Shown here piece by piece: positions 1 through 8,089 of a DNA stretch of 32,438 nucleotides (positions are counted from its first letter, which is position 1; every line of letters begins with the position of its first letter). The DNA lies in the NCBI GenBank assembly GCA_903844155.1, contig CAIMSU010000109.1:1-32438 (forward strand). The letters are read 5' to 3'. A program made the position numbers and the translations under genes. This DNA is from an uncultured Pseudomonadota bacterium (GTDB lineage Bacteria > Myxococcota_A > UBA796 > SXON01). The notes below the pieces were generated by a model. The model was not told the DNA's origin. It did no database searches and was given only the letters and a program-made list of their open reading frames with translations.

Positions 1-226
1 GGGACGGCCTACCCCCCGCTGACGAATTCGATGAATTCCAAGCCACCGAGCGGCGCTTCCGGACTCCTCCCGGTTTCGTGGCCCTGGGACGGGCGCGCCG
101 CCCGGTGGTTGACTAATACGAAACTGGGTGTGACGACCCTCGGCCGATCACGTTCAGATCGAAGCCTTACCGTCTTTTCTGAGGGGAGCGCCTGCCCGGC
201 GCCCCCCCTCCGGCCGCCAGTTTCAT

Positions 227-234
227 GATAGCCG
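227..234 (+). promoter_or_regulatory. Putative leaderless -10 box upstream of the cyclophilin gene
   Basis: GATAGC begins at 227; the TA (229-230) lies exactly 12 nt before the ATG at 241, so a -10 hexamer placed at -12 would start transcription on the A of the start codon. It is preceded by T, giving an extended TGATA. No -35 hexamer and no Shine-Dalgarno sequence is visible. The call rests on the same spacing at seven other loci in the window. The rest of 1-226 shows no convincing gene. Confidence 0.5.
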
Positions 235-240
235 CGCGCG

Positions 241-999
241 ATGACTGCCCGCGCCCTCCTCCCATCCGCCGCCCTCCTCCTCGCCCTCTGCGCGTTCGTC
301 GGCTGCAAAGACCAGGCGACGATCGACGAAAACGCCCACCTCACCCAGCGCGTCGCTGATCTCGAGCGCACGAACAAGCGGCTCGAGGCCGACAACGAGG
401 CGCTGACCGCGAAGGTCAAGGCGGTCGACGAAGCCGGCGAAAAAGCCAGGAAGGCCGCGATGTTCGAGGCGCTCGGCGTGCACGGCGCGCAGAAGCTGCA
501 TGCAACGTTCCAGACGTCACTGGGCGACATCCACTGCACCCTGCGCCACGAGCAGGCGCCCGAGACCGTGCTCAACTTCGTGCAGCTCGCGAAAGGCGAA
601 AAGCAATGGACGGACCCGCGCACCAACAAGCCCAGCACCGCGAAGCTCTACGACGGCACCATCTTCCACCGCGTGATCCCGAGCTTCATGGCGCAGGGCG
701 GCGACCCGCTCGGCAAGGGCACCGGCGGCCCCGGCTACGAGTTCAAGGATGAGGTTGGTGACTTCAGCCTTTTTGACCACCCCGGCATCCTCGCCATGGC
801 GAACTCCGGGCCCAACACGAACGGCTCGCAGTTCTTCATCACCGAAGGCACGCCGGACTACCTCAACGGCAAGCACACGATCTTCGGGGACTGCGAGAAC
901 CTCGACATCGTCAAGAAGATCACCCACGTCGACCGCAACAAGGACGACCGGCCGCTGACGGACGTGGTCCTCAAAACCGTCGTGATCACGGTCCAGTGA
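241..999 (+). CDS. Cyclophilin-type peptidyl-prolyl isomerase lipoprotein
   Basis: This 252-residue protein catalyses cis-trans isomerisation of prolyl bonds and probably acts on envelope proteins. Residues 1-21 form a lipoprotein signal peptide with lipobox FVGC, so Cys22 would be lipidated. Residues 25-70 are heptad-like and charged, a likely coiled-coil spacer. Residues 88-252 are the cyclophilin domain, with the signature FHRVIPSFMAQGGDP (catalytic Arg), a GSQFFIT core and NGKHTIFG near the C terminus. The gene has no Shine-Dalgarno sequence but a GATA -10-like box at leaderless spacing. Its stop overlaps the region of the next start, so the cytochrome c gene is probably co-transcribed. 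The family assignment is firm; the coiled-coil extension is less usual for cyclophilins. Confidence 0.93.
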   Translation: MTARALLPSAALLLALCAFVGCKDQATIDENAHLTQRVADLERTNKRLEADNEALTAKVKAVDEAGEKARKAAMFEALGVHGAQKLHATFQTSLGDIHCTLRHEQAPETVLNFVQLAKGEKQWTDPRTNKPSTAKLYDGTIFHRVIPSFMAQGGDPLGKGTGGPGYEFKDEVGDFSLFDHPGILAMANSGPNTNGSQFFITEGTPDYLNGKHTIFGDCENLDIVKKITHVDRNKDDRPLTDVVLKTVVITVQ

Positions 1000-1010
1000 T
1001 GGGAGCCGGC

Positions 1011-1484
1011 ATGCCGACCCGGGCGCTCGTGGGGCTTCTGGCCTTCGCGTCTGCCTCGGCGTTTGCGGCGGACACCTTCTCTGTGCCGTCCAAACGGCCG
1101 CCGGATCAGGAGGTCGCGCAGGCGCTCTGGGTGCAGTCGTGCGCCGAGTGCCACGGTGCCAAAGGGCTTGGCGACGGGGCGTTGGCCGCAGCGCTCGGTG
1201 GCGTCGAGAGCTTGAACGGCCGCATCTCGACGGACAACATCAACGCGATCATCGACGTCGTGCGCAACGGCAAGGGCAAAATGCCCGCCTACAGCGAGAC
1301 CATCGACGCTGGCGACGCCCGGCGCATCCTGGAATGGATCCGTGACATCTCCTCGGGGAAGATCCAGCCGAAAGTGCCGACGCCTCCGAAGCCGCCGGCG
1401 CCACCGACGCCGCTGAAGGCAACGACCCCGGCGGACGACGAGGCAAAGTCCGAAGTCAAGGCCGAGGCGGCGGACGAGGAGTAG
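1011..1484 (+). CDS. Secreted class I c-type cytochrome
   Basis: About 157 residues. An N-terminal signal peptide (MPTRALVGLLAFASASAFA, cleavage before ADTF) is followed by one cytochrome c domain with haem motif CAECH and a likely axial Met in GKGKMPAY. The C terminus is a low-complexity Pro/Ala/Lys/Glu tail. It should be a periplasmic one-electron carrier; the partner cannot be told from the sequence. I chose ATG 1011 because GGGAG lies 5 nt upstream and the signal peptide starts cleanly there. GTG 996 or ATG 999, overlapping the previous stop, are in frame and possible. The 3' end overlaps the convergent trmO gene by 29 nt. Confidence 0.88.
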   Translation: MPTRALVGLLAFASASAFAADTFSVPSKRPPDQEVAQALWVQSCAECHGAKGLGDGALAAALGGVESLNGRISTDNINAIIDVVRNGKGKMPAYSETIDAGDARRILEWIRDISSGKIQPKVPTPPKPPAPPTPLKATTPADDEAKSEVKAEAADEE

Positions 1485-2034
1485 TCGTCGGCCGGTAGAG
1501 ATCGGGTTCCGTGGGCACCAGGCCGGTGAGCCAGCCGACGGCCGAGTCCGGGAAGGCATCGGTGTACGGGACGTAGGGCTTGACGTCGAGGATCGGCGTG
1601 CCATCAAGAAGATCGATGCCGCGGACGTGCAGGATGTGCCCGTCGACGCGCACGAGGCGCAACGCCGAGAGCGCCAGTGGGTTTGGACGGTGGGGCGCCC
1701 GGGTGCTGAGGACGCCACGACGAACCCGGGGACCACGCGGCGGCGTAACGGTGAGCGGCGATGGCCGGTCCCCCGCGTTGAGGTGCAGCCAGGCGATCAC
1801 CCAGATGCGGTCGAACCCTGCGAGGTCGGCGACCGCGGCGGCGAGGTCGGGCCGGAGGACGATCTGGGCGTCCAAAGCGGCGTCCTCGAGGACCTGGTCG
1901 GTGACGCCGGGCTGCCGCGGCGTGCCGAACCGCTCGGTGTAGGGCGACCGGACCACGCCGATCGGGGTCAGGGTCACCTGCGCAACGGCCTCCACGCTGG
2001 AGGTGTGGTCCTGGACCGGCTTTGAGCGCAGCAA
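1456..2034 (-). CDS. trmO: tRNA (adenine(37)-N6)-methyltransferase TrmO
   Basis: 192 residues of the TrmO/TsaA (YaeB, UPF0066) family, a SAM-dependent beta-barrel methyltransferase that converts t6A37 of certain tRNAs to m6t6A37. Visible family motifs are TPIGVVRSPYTE near the N terminus, TRAPHRPNPLALS in the middle, and GIDLLDGTPILDVKPYVPYTD near the C terminus. The far C terminus is a short Pro/Arg/Thr-rich tail. The longest reading starts at TTG 2034; GTG codons at about 1995 and 1980 are in frame and closer to the conserved core, so the start is uncertain. It lies 6 nt downstream of the DUF2059 gene and is probably co-transcribed with it. The end overlaps the cytochrome c gene tail-to-tail. 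Confidence 0.9.
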   Translation of the reverse strand: MLRSKPVQDHTSSVEAVAQVTLTPIGVVRSPYTERFGTPRQPGVTDQVLEDAALDAQIVLRPDLAAAVADLAGFDRIWVIAWLHLNAGDRPSPLTVTPPRGPRVRRGVLSTRAPHRPNPLALSALRLVRVDGHILHVRGIDLLDGTPILDVKPYVPYTDAFPDSAVGWLTGLVPTEPDLYRPTTTPRPPPRP

Positions 2035-2040
2035 CGCCGG

Positions 2041-2625
2041 CTACTTCGGGAGCGGCGTTGCTGGGCTGACCGGCGCATCGGGCACCGCGGGCGGGACGGG
2101 CGGCCCCTGGACCGCCGGTGCGGCGTTCAGCATGTTCTGGACGACCTTTTGCGCGACCTGCTGCCCCCACTGCTGGCCGACCACGGTCGCCTCCTGCATC
2201 AGCGCGGGCGTCTCCGTCACAAAGCGCTTGCCGACGGGCGACTCGTAGAACTTCGTCAGCGCGCGGATCTCCTTCTCGTCAAAGTGCCGCGCGTAGACGG
2301 GCACGAGCATCTCCACAAGGCCGTTGGCATCGACCTCGGCGGCGAACTGGGTCCAGAATTCCGCGGGGATGTCCGGGCGCACGAGCTTGAGCTGCGCCAC
2401 CATCGTCTTGAGGCTCTGCACCGCGACGTCGCCCGCGCCCGTCGCCTTGAGAAGCTTGCGGATGGAGGCGGCGGAGGCGGGCGAGATCCCGGGCGTCGGC
2501 GCAACGGCGGGCGTCGACGCCGTGGAGGCCGGCGTGGTTGCGGCGGTGGATGGCGCGACGGGGTCGGCGGCGAGCGCGCCGGGGAGGCAGAGGCGAAGGA
2601 GAAAAGCGAAGACGATGGTGGACAT
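2041..2625 (-). CDS. Secreted DUF2059-family protein
   Basis: About 194 residues. An N-terminal signal peptide (MSTIVFAFLLRLCLPGALA) is followed by a Pro/Ala/Thr-rich linker to about residue 48, then a helical domain containing EKEIRALTKFYESPVGKRF and TPALMQEATVVGQQW, the pattern of DUF2059 proteins, and a Pro-rich tail. DUF2059 has no established biochemical activity, so only secretion can be inferred. ATG 2625 is preferred over the in-frame GTG at 2634 because it gives a standard signal peptide. The gene is divergent from the receiver-like gene at 2667 and heads a likely two-gene unit with trmO. Confidence 0.8.
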   Translation of the reverse strand: MSTIVFAFLLRLCLPGALAADPVAPSTAATTPASTASTPAVAPTPGISPASAASIRKLLKATGAGDVAVQSLKTMVAQLKLVRPDIPAEFWTQFAAEVDANGLVEMLVPVYARHFDEKEIRALTKFYESPVGKRFVTETPALMQEATVVGQQWGQQVAQKVVQNMLNAAPAVQGPPVPPAVPDAPVSPATPLPK

Positions 2626-2652
2626 CCACGCCACTAACCTGCGCGGTTTCCT

Positions 2653-2660
2653 GATACTTC
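2653..2660 (+). promoter_or_regulatory. Putative leaderless -10 box of the receiver-like gene
   Basis: TGATACT occurs at 2652-2658. The TA (2655-2656) is exactly 12 nt before ATG 2667. No Shine-Dalgarno sequence lies in between. Same arrangement as at 229, 10463 and 32203. Confidence 0.5.
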
Positions 2661-2666
2661 CCCGAC

Positions 2667-3119
2667 ATGCGCGTTCTGGTCGTCGAAGACGGCGAAGAGT
2701 ACACCCGCACGCTCACGCGCTTCTGCACGGACGTCTTCGCGTTCACCCGCGCCGGCGACGGCCCGGAGGCGCTCGCCATCCTCGCAGACGAGCCCACGCA
2801 CGGCATCTTCGACCGTATCTTCCTCGATATGCGCTTTGACCGCGTCTCACCCGCCGTCCTGCTCGGCGACCTCGGCCCGACCGCCGAGCGCTTCAACGGC
2901 GACCCGAACCGCGCCCGCCAGTTCCTCGAAGACAACCAGGGCGCCTACATCCTCGCGGCCATGCGCGCGGCAGGCCACGACCTTCCTGTGGTCTTCTCGC
3001 ACGACTTCGACGCCGAACCCCGCCGCTGGGCCAGCATCGAGCGCATGTACGCGCCGGTCCGCTACCTGCCGGACAACGCGTCGGCGGACGCGATCCGGGC
3101 GGCGCTGTTGGGGCTGTGA
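2667..3119 (+). CDS. Stand-alone response-regulator receiver-like protein
   Basis: 150 residues. The N terminus (MRVLVVEDGEEYTRTL) supplies the acidic pair Glu7/Asp8, FLDMRF supplies a candidate phospho-acceptor Asp54, and VVFSHD supplies the conserved Ser/Thr position (Ser111). Between strands 3 and 4 there is an extra segment (about 58-93), and the usual Lys near residue 130 is not evident (YAPVRYLPDN). There is no output domain. It is therefore a divergent single-domain receiver; whether it is phosphorylated is unknown and no histidine kinase is in the window. It ends shortly before the lipoprotein gene at 3138. Confidence 0.6.
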   Translation: MRVLVVEDGEEYTRTLTRFCTDVFAFTRAGDGPEALAILADEPTHGIFDRIFLDMRFDRVSPAVLLGDLGPTAERFNGDPNRARQFLEDNQGAYILAAMRAAGHDLPVVFSHDFDAEPRRWASIERMYAPVRYLPDNASADAIRAALLGL

Positions 3120-3125
3120 AGCGGC

Positions 3126-3131
3126 TATCTT
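3126..3131 (+). promoter_or_regulatory. Putative leaderless -10 hexamer TATCTT
   Basis: TATCTT occupies -12 to -7 relative to the GTG at 3138, exact leaderless spacing. It lies just after the stop of the preceding gene (3119). The hexamer TATCTT also occurs at 14741-14736 upstream of the subtilase gene. Confidence 0.45.
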
Positions 3132-3137
3132 CCCGCC

Positions 3138-3743
3138 GTGCTCCTCCTGCTCACCGCGATCGTCCTCACTGCCTGCTCGCCACCGAGCACGCCGCCAACT
3201 GCGCACGGGCCGAGCGCGCCGATGGACCGGGCACCCGGTGGCACCACATCCTCGGCCGCCTACGCCGCGATCGTCAAGGAGGGCGGCGATCTCTACCTCC
3301 AGACCCCGACGACCACCCGTCTCATCGACACCGGCGTAGACCCGCGCGTGGCCATTTCCCCCGATGAACGCCAGCTCGTCTACGCGAAGCAGGGTTTTGT
3401 GCAGGAGACCGATCTCTGGACCGTTGCGCTGCCGGATGGGATCCCCACCCAACTCACGGACTGGCGCGGGTCCGAGGATCGCCCCACCTTCTCGCCCGAC
3501 GGCGCCCGCCTCGTCTTCGTCTCCGGGTTCACCGGCGTTGCATCGGTCTATGTCGTCGACCACCCGGGCACCGGCATCGTCGCCCGCGAGCACGCGCGCC
3601 AGGTGACCAACGCGAACCTTGGACCCAAGCGACCGGGCTTCGCGCCGAAGAACTTCGTCCCTCCCCCGACCGGCACCGACTACGCCTGGACCGGCGACAA
3701 CCTGACCTGGAACGCCGATGGTCTGCGGACGGTGACACCGTGA
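3138..3743 (+). CDS. PD40/TolB-like beta-propeller lipoprotein
   Basis: 201 residues starting at GTG. The signal peptide MLLLLTAIVLTAC has lipobox LTAC, so Cys13 would be lipidated. After a Pro-rich linker come propeller-type repeats with the PD40 signature: DPRVAISPDERQLVYAKQG and RPTFSPDGARLVFVSGF, then YAWTGDNLTWNADG. Only about three blades are present, fewer than a closed propeller, so it is either a truncated member or oligomerises. Its stop overlaps the GTG of the M23/MopE gene by 4 nt (GTGA, 3740-3743), indicating translational coupling with that protein. The specific ligand is unknown. Confidence 0.72.
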   Translation: MLLLLTAIVLTACSPPSTPPTAHGPSAPMDRAPGGTTSSAAYAAIVKEGGDLYLQTPTTTRLIDTGVDPRVAISPDERQLVYAKQGFVQETDLWTVALPDGIPTQLTDWRGSEDRPTFSPDGARLVFVSGFTGVASVYVVDHPGTGIVAREHARQVTNANLGPKRPGFAPKNFVPPPTGTDYAWTGDNLTWNADGLRTVTP

Positions 3744-5896
3744 TCGCGCTGCTCCTCGCGGTGATGCTCGGGTCGGACCATGCGCGCGCAACAACTTTCT
3801 CCATGCCCACCACGGCCGACTGGTACAGCACCTTCGTGGTTTCGGCCTATTATGACCATGGTGGGGTCACTGACTGGGACTGCGGATCCAACAGTTATTC
3901 CGGTCACCAAGGCACCGATTTTGCCATCTATGGCACGTGGACGACGATGGCGGAGGGCGTGGACATCGTTGCGGCGGCAGATGGCGTGGTCTATTCGACC
4001 AATGACGGTGAGCCGGACACCTGCACCAGCGGCGCCTGCGGGACAGCCAACTACGTGATCCTGCTACACGACGACGGCCACTACACGATCTACTGGCACA
4101 TGAAGACCTGGAGCGTTGCCGTCTCGCCCGGGCAGACCGTGAGCTGCGGCGAAAAGCTCGGCGAGGTCGGGTCGTCCGGCGATTCCACCGGACCGCACCT
4201 GCACTTTGAGCCGTTGCTCGGTGGCTCGACGGGCTTCGATCCGTTCGACGGACCGTGCAACAGCATCACGTCCTATTGGAATGAGCAGGGCAGCTACGAT
4301 GGGCTCCCCGGCATCACCTGCGCGGCTGCGGACACCGACGGCGACGGCTACACCGTCTCCGCGGGCGATTGCGACGACCACAACGCAGGCGTCCACCCCG
4401 GCGCCACCGAGTACTGCGACGGAATCGACAACAACTGCGACGGATCCATCGACGGTCCGGACTCCGTCGACGCAACCCAGTATTACGTGGATGCGGACGG
4501 CGACGGCTATGGGGACCCAAGCCAGCCCGTCAAGCTCTGCTACCCCACTGTCGGATATTCTCTGGACAACACCGACTGTAACGACAGCTACAACCTTGCC
4601 TATCCGGGTGCTTTCGAGCTGTGCGACGGCATCGACGACAACTGCGACGGCGTCATCGACGAGGGCTACGATCAGGACGCCGACGGGTATTCCACCTGTC
4701 AGGGCGACTGCGACGACACGGACCCTGCCGTGAACCCTGGTGCGCCCGAGATCGCCGACGGTGTCGACAACAACTGCAACTACAAGGTGGATGAGGGCAC
4801 GAGCGGCTACGACGACGACCGCGACGGCTGGACTGAGGACGCCGGTGACTGCGACGACGCCGACGCGTTCACCTACCCGGATGCCCCGGAGCTCCCAAAC
4901 TTCAAGGATGACGACTGCGACGGCGTCGTCGACGAGGGCACGACGCTCTACGACGATGACGGCGACGGTTTTTCTGAGGCCCAGGGCGACTGCGACGACG
5001 CCGACCCCGGCATTTACCCGGGCGCCACAGAGATCGCCGACAACCTTGATGGTAACTGCAACGGCGTGGTGGACGAGGGCACGCCAAACGCCGACGCGGA
5101 CGGCGACGGTTGGACCGGCGCCATGGGTGACTGCGACGACGCAAACATGTACGCCTTCCCCGGCGCGATCGAGGTCGTTGACGGCGCGGACAACGACTGT
5201 GACGGCATCGTCGACGACCACACGGAGGTCTACGACGACGACGGAGACGGGTTCTCTGAGGCTCAAGGCGACTGTGACGACGCGGTTGCGACCACGTACC
5301 CGCGCGCCACCGAACTCCCAAATGGCGTAGACGACGACTGCGATCACCTCGTGGACGAGGACACCGTGCTCTCGGACGACGATCATGACGGTTGGACCGA
5401 GCAAGCCGGCGATTGCAACGACGCCGACCCCCTCGCCTTCCCGGGCGCGGATGAGCGTGTGAACGGCCTCGACGATGACTGCGACGGCCGCATCGACAAC
5501 GGCACAACCGCCTTCGATGACGACGGGGACGGCTTTTCAGAGGAGCAAGGCGACTGCAACGACGCCGTCGCCACGATCTACCCGGACGCGCCCGAGGTGG
5601 TCGACGACATCGACCAGAACTGCAACGGCCTCATCGACGACCAGACGGACGTCTTTGACGACGACGGCGACGGCTGGACCGAGCAGCAGGGCGACTGCGA
5701 CGACATGAACGCCCAGATCCACCCCGGGGCGCTCGAGCAGACCAACGGCCGCGACGACAATTGCGACGGGGTCAGCGAGGCGCCCGAGGGGTGGTCGTGC
5801 GGGGCGATCCACGGAGGCGGCGACGGGCTCCTTCCCACCTTCGCGGGCCTGGGCTTGCTTGGGATCGGGTTGCGGCGGCGCAAACGTTCCCGCTGA
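3740..5896 (+). CDS. Secreted M23 metallopeptidase with ten MopE-type repeats and MYXO-CTERM-like tail
   Basis: 718 residues. An N-terminal signal peptide is followed by an M23 (LytM-type) domain, about 35-190, with zinc ligands His56 and Asp60 (GHQGTDF) and His155 (GPHLHFE); His120 fits the second catalytic His. From about residue 198 to 680 there are ten repeats of the pattern D-x-D-G-D-G, G-D-C-D-D, P-G-A-x-E, D-G-x-D-N-x-C-D-G-x-x-D-E, matching the Cu-binding MopE / putative metal-binding motif family; calcium or copper binding is plausible. The end WSCG, then a hydrophobic segment, then RRRKRSR resembles the MYXO-CTERM surface-sorting signal. The likely role is a surface-attached cell-wall endopeptidase stabilised by metal. 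It is coupled by overlap to the upstream lipoprotein. Repeats are diverged at DNA level, so recent duplication is unlikely. Confidence 0.9.
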   Translation: MIALLLAVMLGSDHARATTFSMPTTADWYSTFVVSAYYDHGGVTDWDCGSNSYSGHQGTDFAIYGTWTTMAEGVDIVAAADGVVYSTNDGEPDTCTSGACGTANYVILLHDDGHYTIYWHMKTWSVAVSPGQTVSCGEKLGEVGSSGDSTGPHLHFEPLLGGSTGFDPFDGPCNSITSYWNEQGSYDGLPGITCAAADTDGDGYTVSAGDCDDHNAGVHPGATEYCDGIDNNCDGSIDGPDSVDATQYYVDADGDGYGDPSQPVKLCYPTVGYSLDNTDCNDSYNLAYPGAFELCDGIDDNCDGVIDEGYDQDADGYSTCQGDCDDTDPAVNPGAPEIADGVDNNCNYKVDEGTSGYDDDRDGWTEDAGDCDDADAFTYPDAPELPNFKDDDCDGVVDEGTTLYDDDGDGFSEAQGDCDDADPGIYPGATEIADNLDGNCNGVVDEGTPNADADGDGWTGAMGDCDDANMYAFPGAIEVVDGADNDCDGIVDDHTEVYDDDGDGFSEAQGDCDDAVATTYPRATELPNGVDDDCDHLVDEDTVLSDDDHDGWTEQAGDCNDADPLAFPGADERVNGLDDDCDGRIDNGTTAFDDDGDGFSEEQGDCNDAVATIYPDAPEVVDDIDQNCNGLIDDQTDVFDDDGDGWTEQQGDCDDMNAQIHPGALEQTNGRDDNCDGVSEAPEGWSCGAIHGGGDGLLPTFAGLGLLGIGLRRRKRSR

Positions 5897-5932
5897 CCAA
5901 CGCCCGCCTCTCGTCCGGGGTGTTCGGCAGGA

Positions 5933-6517
5933 TCAGAGCTTCTTGGCCTGTGCCGAGCGAACGGCGATCTCGGCCATCACGCCCTCCGCGCTGGTCGTGC
6001 TCTTGAGCTCATCGAGCTCCGGGTCGCTGGCCTCGGCGATCTCCATCTTGTCGGCGATCGCGTCCACCAGGCGAAGGATCCGCGTGATCTCGTACTCGGA
6101 GAGCAGGTTTATCTGCAGGTCGAGGTCCGCCCGGCTGTCGGCCACCTCGCCCATCTTGTTCTGGGAGATGAGCACGAAGGTCGAGAGGAAGATGGCCTCC
6201 AACGAGACGATCATCGTGAGCAGGCCGAACGGGTAGGGATCGAAGCCGATGATGGGGTGCTCGCCCACGTTCACCGTGATCCAGATCCCAAACCAGACGC
6301 CGTGCATGTACAGGAACCCCATGCTCCCTGAGAATCTGGTGATGGCATCGGCGATGCGGTCCTGCCGCGTCTTCCGCAGCTCCACCTGCCTCCGGATCTC
6401 GGCGACCGTGCAGATGTTGTGCTCGATCGCGTCCGCGAGCGCAGGGTTGGTGGCGCGTTCAAGCTTTCCGTTGAGGTCGCGCGCCTTGTAGCGGTGAAGG
6501 AGGTCGTCGAGGGGCAT
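5933..6517 (-). CDS. DUF1003 family inner-membrane protein
   Basis: 194 residues. The central part carries the DUF1003 signature: FLYMHGVWFGIWITVNV (first membrane segment), DPYPFGLLTMIVSLEAIFLSTFVLISQNKM (second membrane segment), then RADLDLQINLLSEYE and a charged C-terminal helix. The N-terminal 70 residues are soluble and helical. No biochemical function is established for the family. It is monocistronic as far as can be seen, convergent with the M23/MopE gene and 46 nt from the amidase gene stop. Confidence 0.9.
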   Translation of the reverse strand: MPLDDLLHRYKARDLNGKLERATNPALADAIEHNICTVAEIRRQVELRKTRQDRIADAITRFSGSMGFLYMHGVWFGIWITVNVGEHPIIGFDPYPFGLLTMIVSLEAIFLSTFVLISQNKMGEVADSRADLDLQINLLSEYEITRILRLVDAIADKMEIAEASDPELDELKSTTSAEGVMAEIAVRSAQAKKL

Positions 6518-6523
6518 GCGTGC

Positions 6524-6531
6524 TGCTTATC
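6524..6531 (-). promoter_or_regulatory. Putative leaderless -10 box of the DUF1003 gene
   Basis: On the minus strand GATAAG runs from 6531 to 6526; its T (6529) is exactly 12 nt before the A of ATG 6517. No Shine-Dalgarno sequence is present in the 8-nt gap. Confidence 0.5.
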
Positions 6532-6563
6532 CGCCAAATGGCAACGCAGTCGTCCCCGACCCG

Positions 6564-8024
6564 TCAAAGCGAGGCGTCGATCGCCACTTCGTAGTCGATG
6601 TTCCCAACGTCGCCGCCGATCTCCTCGCTGCCGGAGAACCGGGCGCTGACGCTACCGTCGTCGGCCTCGGAGCCCGTGAAGTCCGCGGAGTGCCCGTCGA
6701 CGGTCATGCGACCGGCGATCACGCCGCTTGCGATCGTGCCAGACCACGTCACGGGAAGGTCGCCAGACTTGTCCGGGTGGTTGACGAGCGTGCACGTGCC
6801 CGTCAGGTACAGCTGACCGTTGTTGACAGCGCCGCTGATGTCCCCCGCGCAGGTGTCCGTCTCCCCGTACGTCGACGACGACACGCTCGCCGAGAAGGTG
6901 CCGTGGCGCGTGCCGTCCGTCGAGGCGGAGCCGGACCCGCTGGTTCCGTCCGGGAATGGGCTGGACGACGTCGTCGAACCCGAAACCAGCGCCATGTACT
7001 TGTCCCAGTCCCAGCCGTCGCCGGGGTCGGTATGGCAGCTTGAACCGCCACCGTGGCCGGTTGAGCAGCCGGGGACCTCATAGTGGCCGATGATGTGCGA
7101 GCGGTCGATGGGGATGCTGTACCGCGTGCAGATGTCCTTGGTCAACGCCGCGGACTGCGTGTACATGGCATCTGTGTACCAGGTGGTCGGGTCGGCCACG
7201 TAGCCCTCGTGCTCAATGCCGATGGAATGCAGGTTGGTGTTCCAGTCGCCCGCGTGCCAGGCGACGTCTTCTTCCTGGATCATCTGGGTGATCTGGCCGT
7301 CGCTGGAGCGGATCACGTAGTGCGCGCTCGACTGGGCGCTGGCGTTCTGGAACCACGAGATCGTCCCGGCGTAGCTGCCTTCCGTCGTGTGGATGACGAC
7401 CTGGGTGATGTCGCCGACGCCGCGGTTGTAGTCGCTGTAATTGGCGCTGCTCGCCGCGACGAACTGGTCGACCAGCCCGGAGCCGGTCGTGGCCAGCCTG
7501 CGCCAGGGCATCGAGATCGGCGTGATCTCCACGAGCTCACCGCTGGGCGCCTCGCCGACGAGCCCGAACTGCAGCCAGTCGTAGACCTGGTCCGCATACC
7601 CGTCGGCGATCAGCGGGTCGCTCGCCCCCGAGTACCAGGCGGTCACGGCGTACCACTCCTGCCAGGTGTCGACGCGGTTTCCGGTGAGCGCGAGGTATTC
7701 GTCGGCGTGTTTGGCCATGAGGGCGGCCGCGCCGTTGATGCTGTCGGCGTCATGGTCGCCGATCTGTGCGGGATCAACGCCGATAGCGTCGGCCGCGTCG
7801 ACGGCGCTCGGCATCGTCCCGTCGGCGTGCAGGTTCATGATGCCGACGGCACCTTCGGTGTTCGCGCTGCCGCCCCGATCGTTCAACCGCGTGCCGGTCC
7901 AGGCGATCGCGGCCAGCAATTCCTGTGGGACGCCGTACTGCTCCGCCGCGGAGGCGATGGCGTCGTTGATCTCGGTGGACGACGTGTCCGGGTGAGCGCA
8001 GCCGAACAGGGTGAACAGGAGCAT
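6564..8024 (-). CDS. N-acetylmuramoyl-L-alanine amidase lipoprotein with degenerate transglycosylase-like module
   Basis: 486 residues. A very short leader MLLFTLFGC carries a lipobox (Cys9). Residues about 20-150 resemble a lytic transglycosylase (SLT-like) domain, but the position of the catalytic Glu is Gly44 in AIAWTGTRLN. Residues about 195-345 are an Amidase_2/PGRP-type zinc amidase: His212 (VVIHTTEG), Glu271 (IGIEHEG), His314 (IIGHYEVPG) and Asp333 (HTDPG). The C-terminal 130 residues, after a Ser/Gly linker, form a Cys-containing beta-rich domain that I do not recognise. It should cleave the amide bond between MurNAc and the stem peptide, with the N-terminal module perhaps only binding glycan. 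Divergent from the VWA gene. Confidence 0.87.
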   Translation of the reverse strand: MLLFTLFGCAHPDTSSTEINDAIASAAEQYGVPQELLAAIAWTGTRLNDRGGSANTEGAVGIMNLHADGTMPSAVDAADAIGVDPAQIGDHDADSINGAAALMAKHADEYLALTGNRVDTWQEWYAVTAWYSGASDPLIADGYADQVYDWLQFGLVGEAPSGELVEITPISMPWRRLATTGSGLVDQFVAASSANYSDYNRGVGDITQVVIHTTEGSYAGTISWFQNASAQSSAHYVIRSSDGQITQMIQEEDVAWHAGDWNTNLHSIGIEHEGYVADPTTWYTDAMYTQSAALTKDICTRYSIPIDRSHIIGHYEVPGCSTGHGGGSSCHTDPGDGWDWDKYMALVSGSTTSSSPFPDGTSGSGSASTDGTRHGTFSASVSSSTYGETDTCAGDISGAVNNGQLYLTGTCTLVNHPDKSGDLPVTWSGTIASGVIAGRMTVDGHSADFTGSEADDGSVSARFSGSEEIGGDVGNIDYEVAIDASL

Positions 8025-8043
8025 GACAGCCTCGGGAGCGACG

Positions 8044-8049
8044 ATTCTA
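8044..8049 (-). promoter_or_regulatory. Candidate -10 hexamer TAGAAT upstream of the amidase gene
   Basis: Minus-strand TAGAAT (8049-8044) matches five of six positions of TATAAT. It would start transcription near 8037, giving a leader of about 13 nt before ATG 8024. No clear -35 is seen. Confidence 0.35.
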
Positions 8050-8089
8050 CCAGCAAAACCCGCTTCCGGACCGCGCCTGACGGGCGAAA

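Noticed and set aside
4064-5404. Long Val-rich open frame on the minus strand opposite the MopE repeats
   Set aside because: It mirrors the Asp-rich repeats of the real gene (GAC codons read as GTC) and has no start context of its own; it is a codon-bias artefact.
4320-5790. MopE repeats considered as a CRISPR or tandem DNA repeat
   Set aside because: The periodicity is at protein level; DNA identity between units is moderate and there are no unique spacers of constant length.
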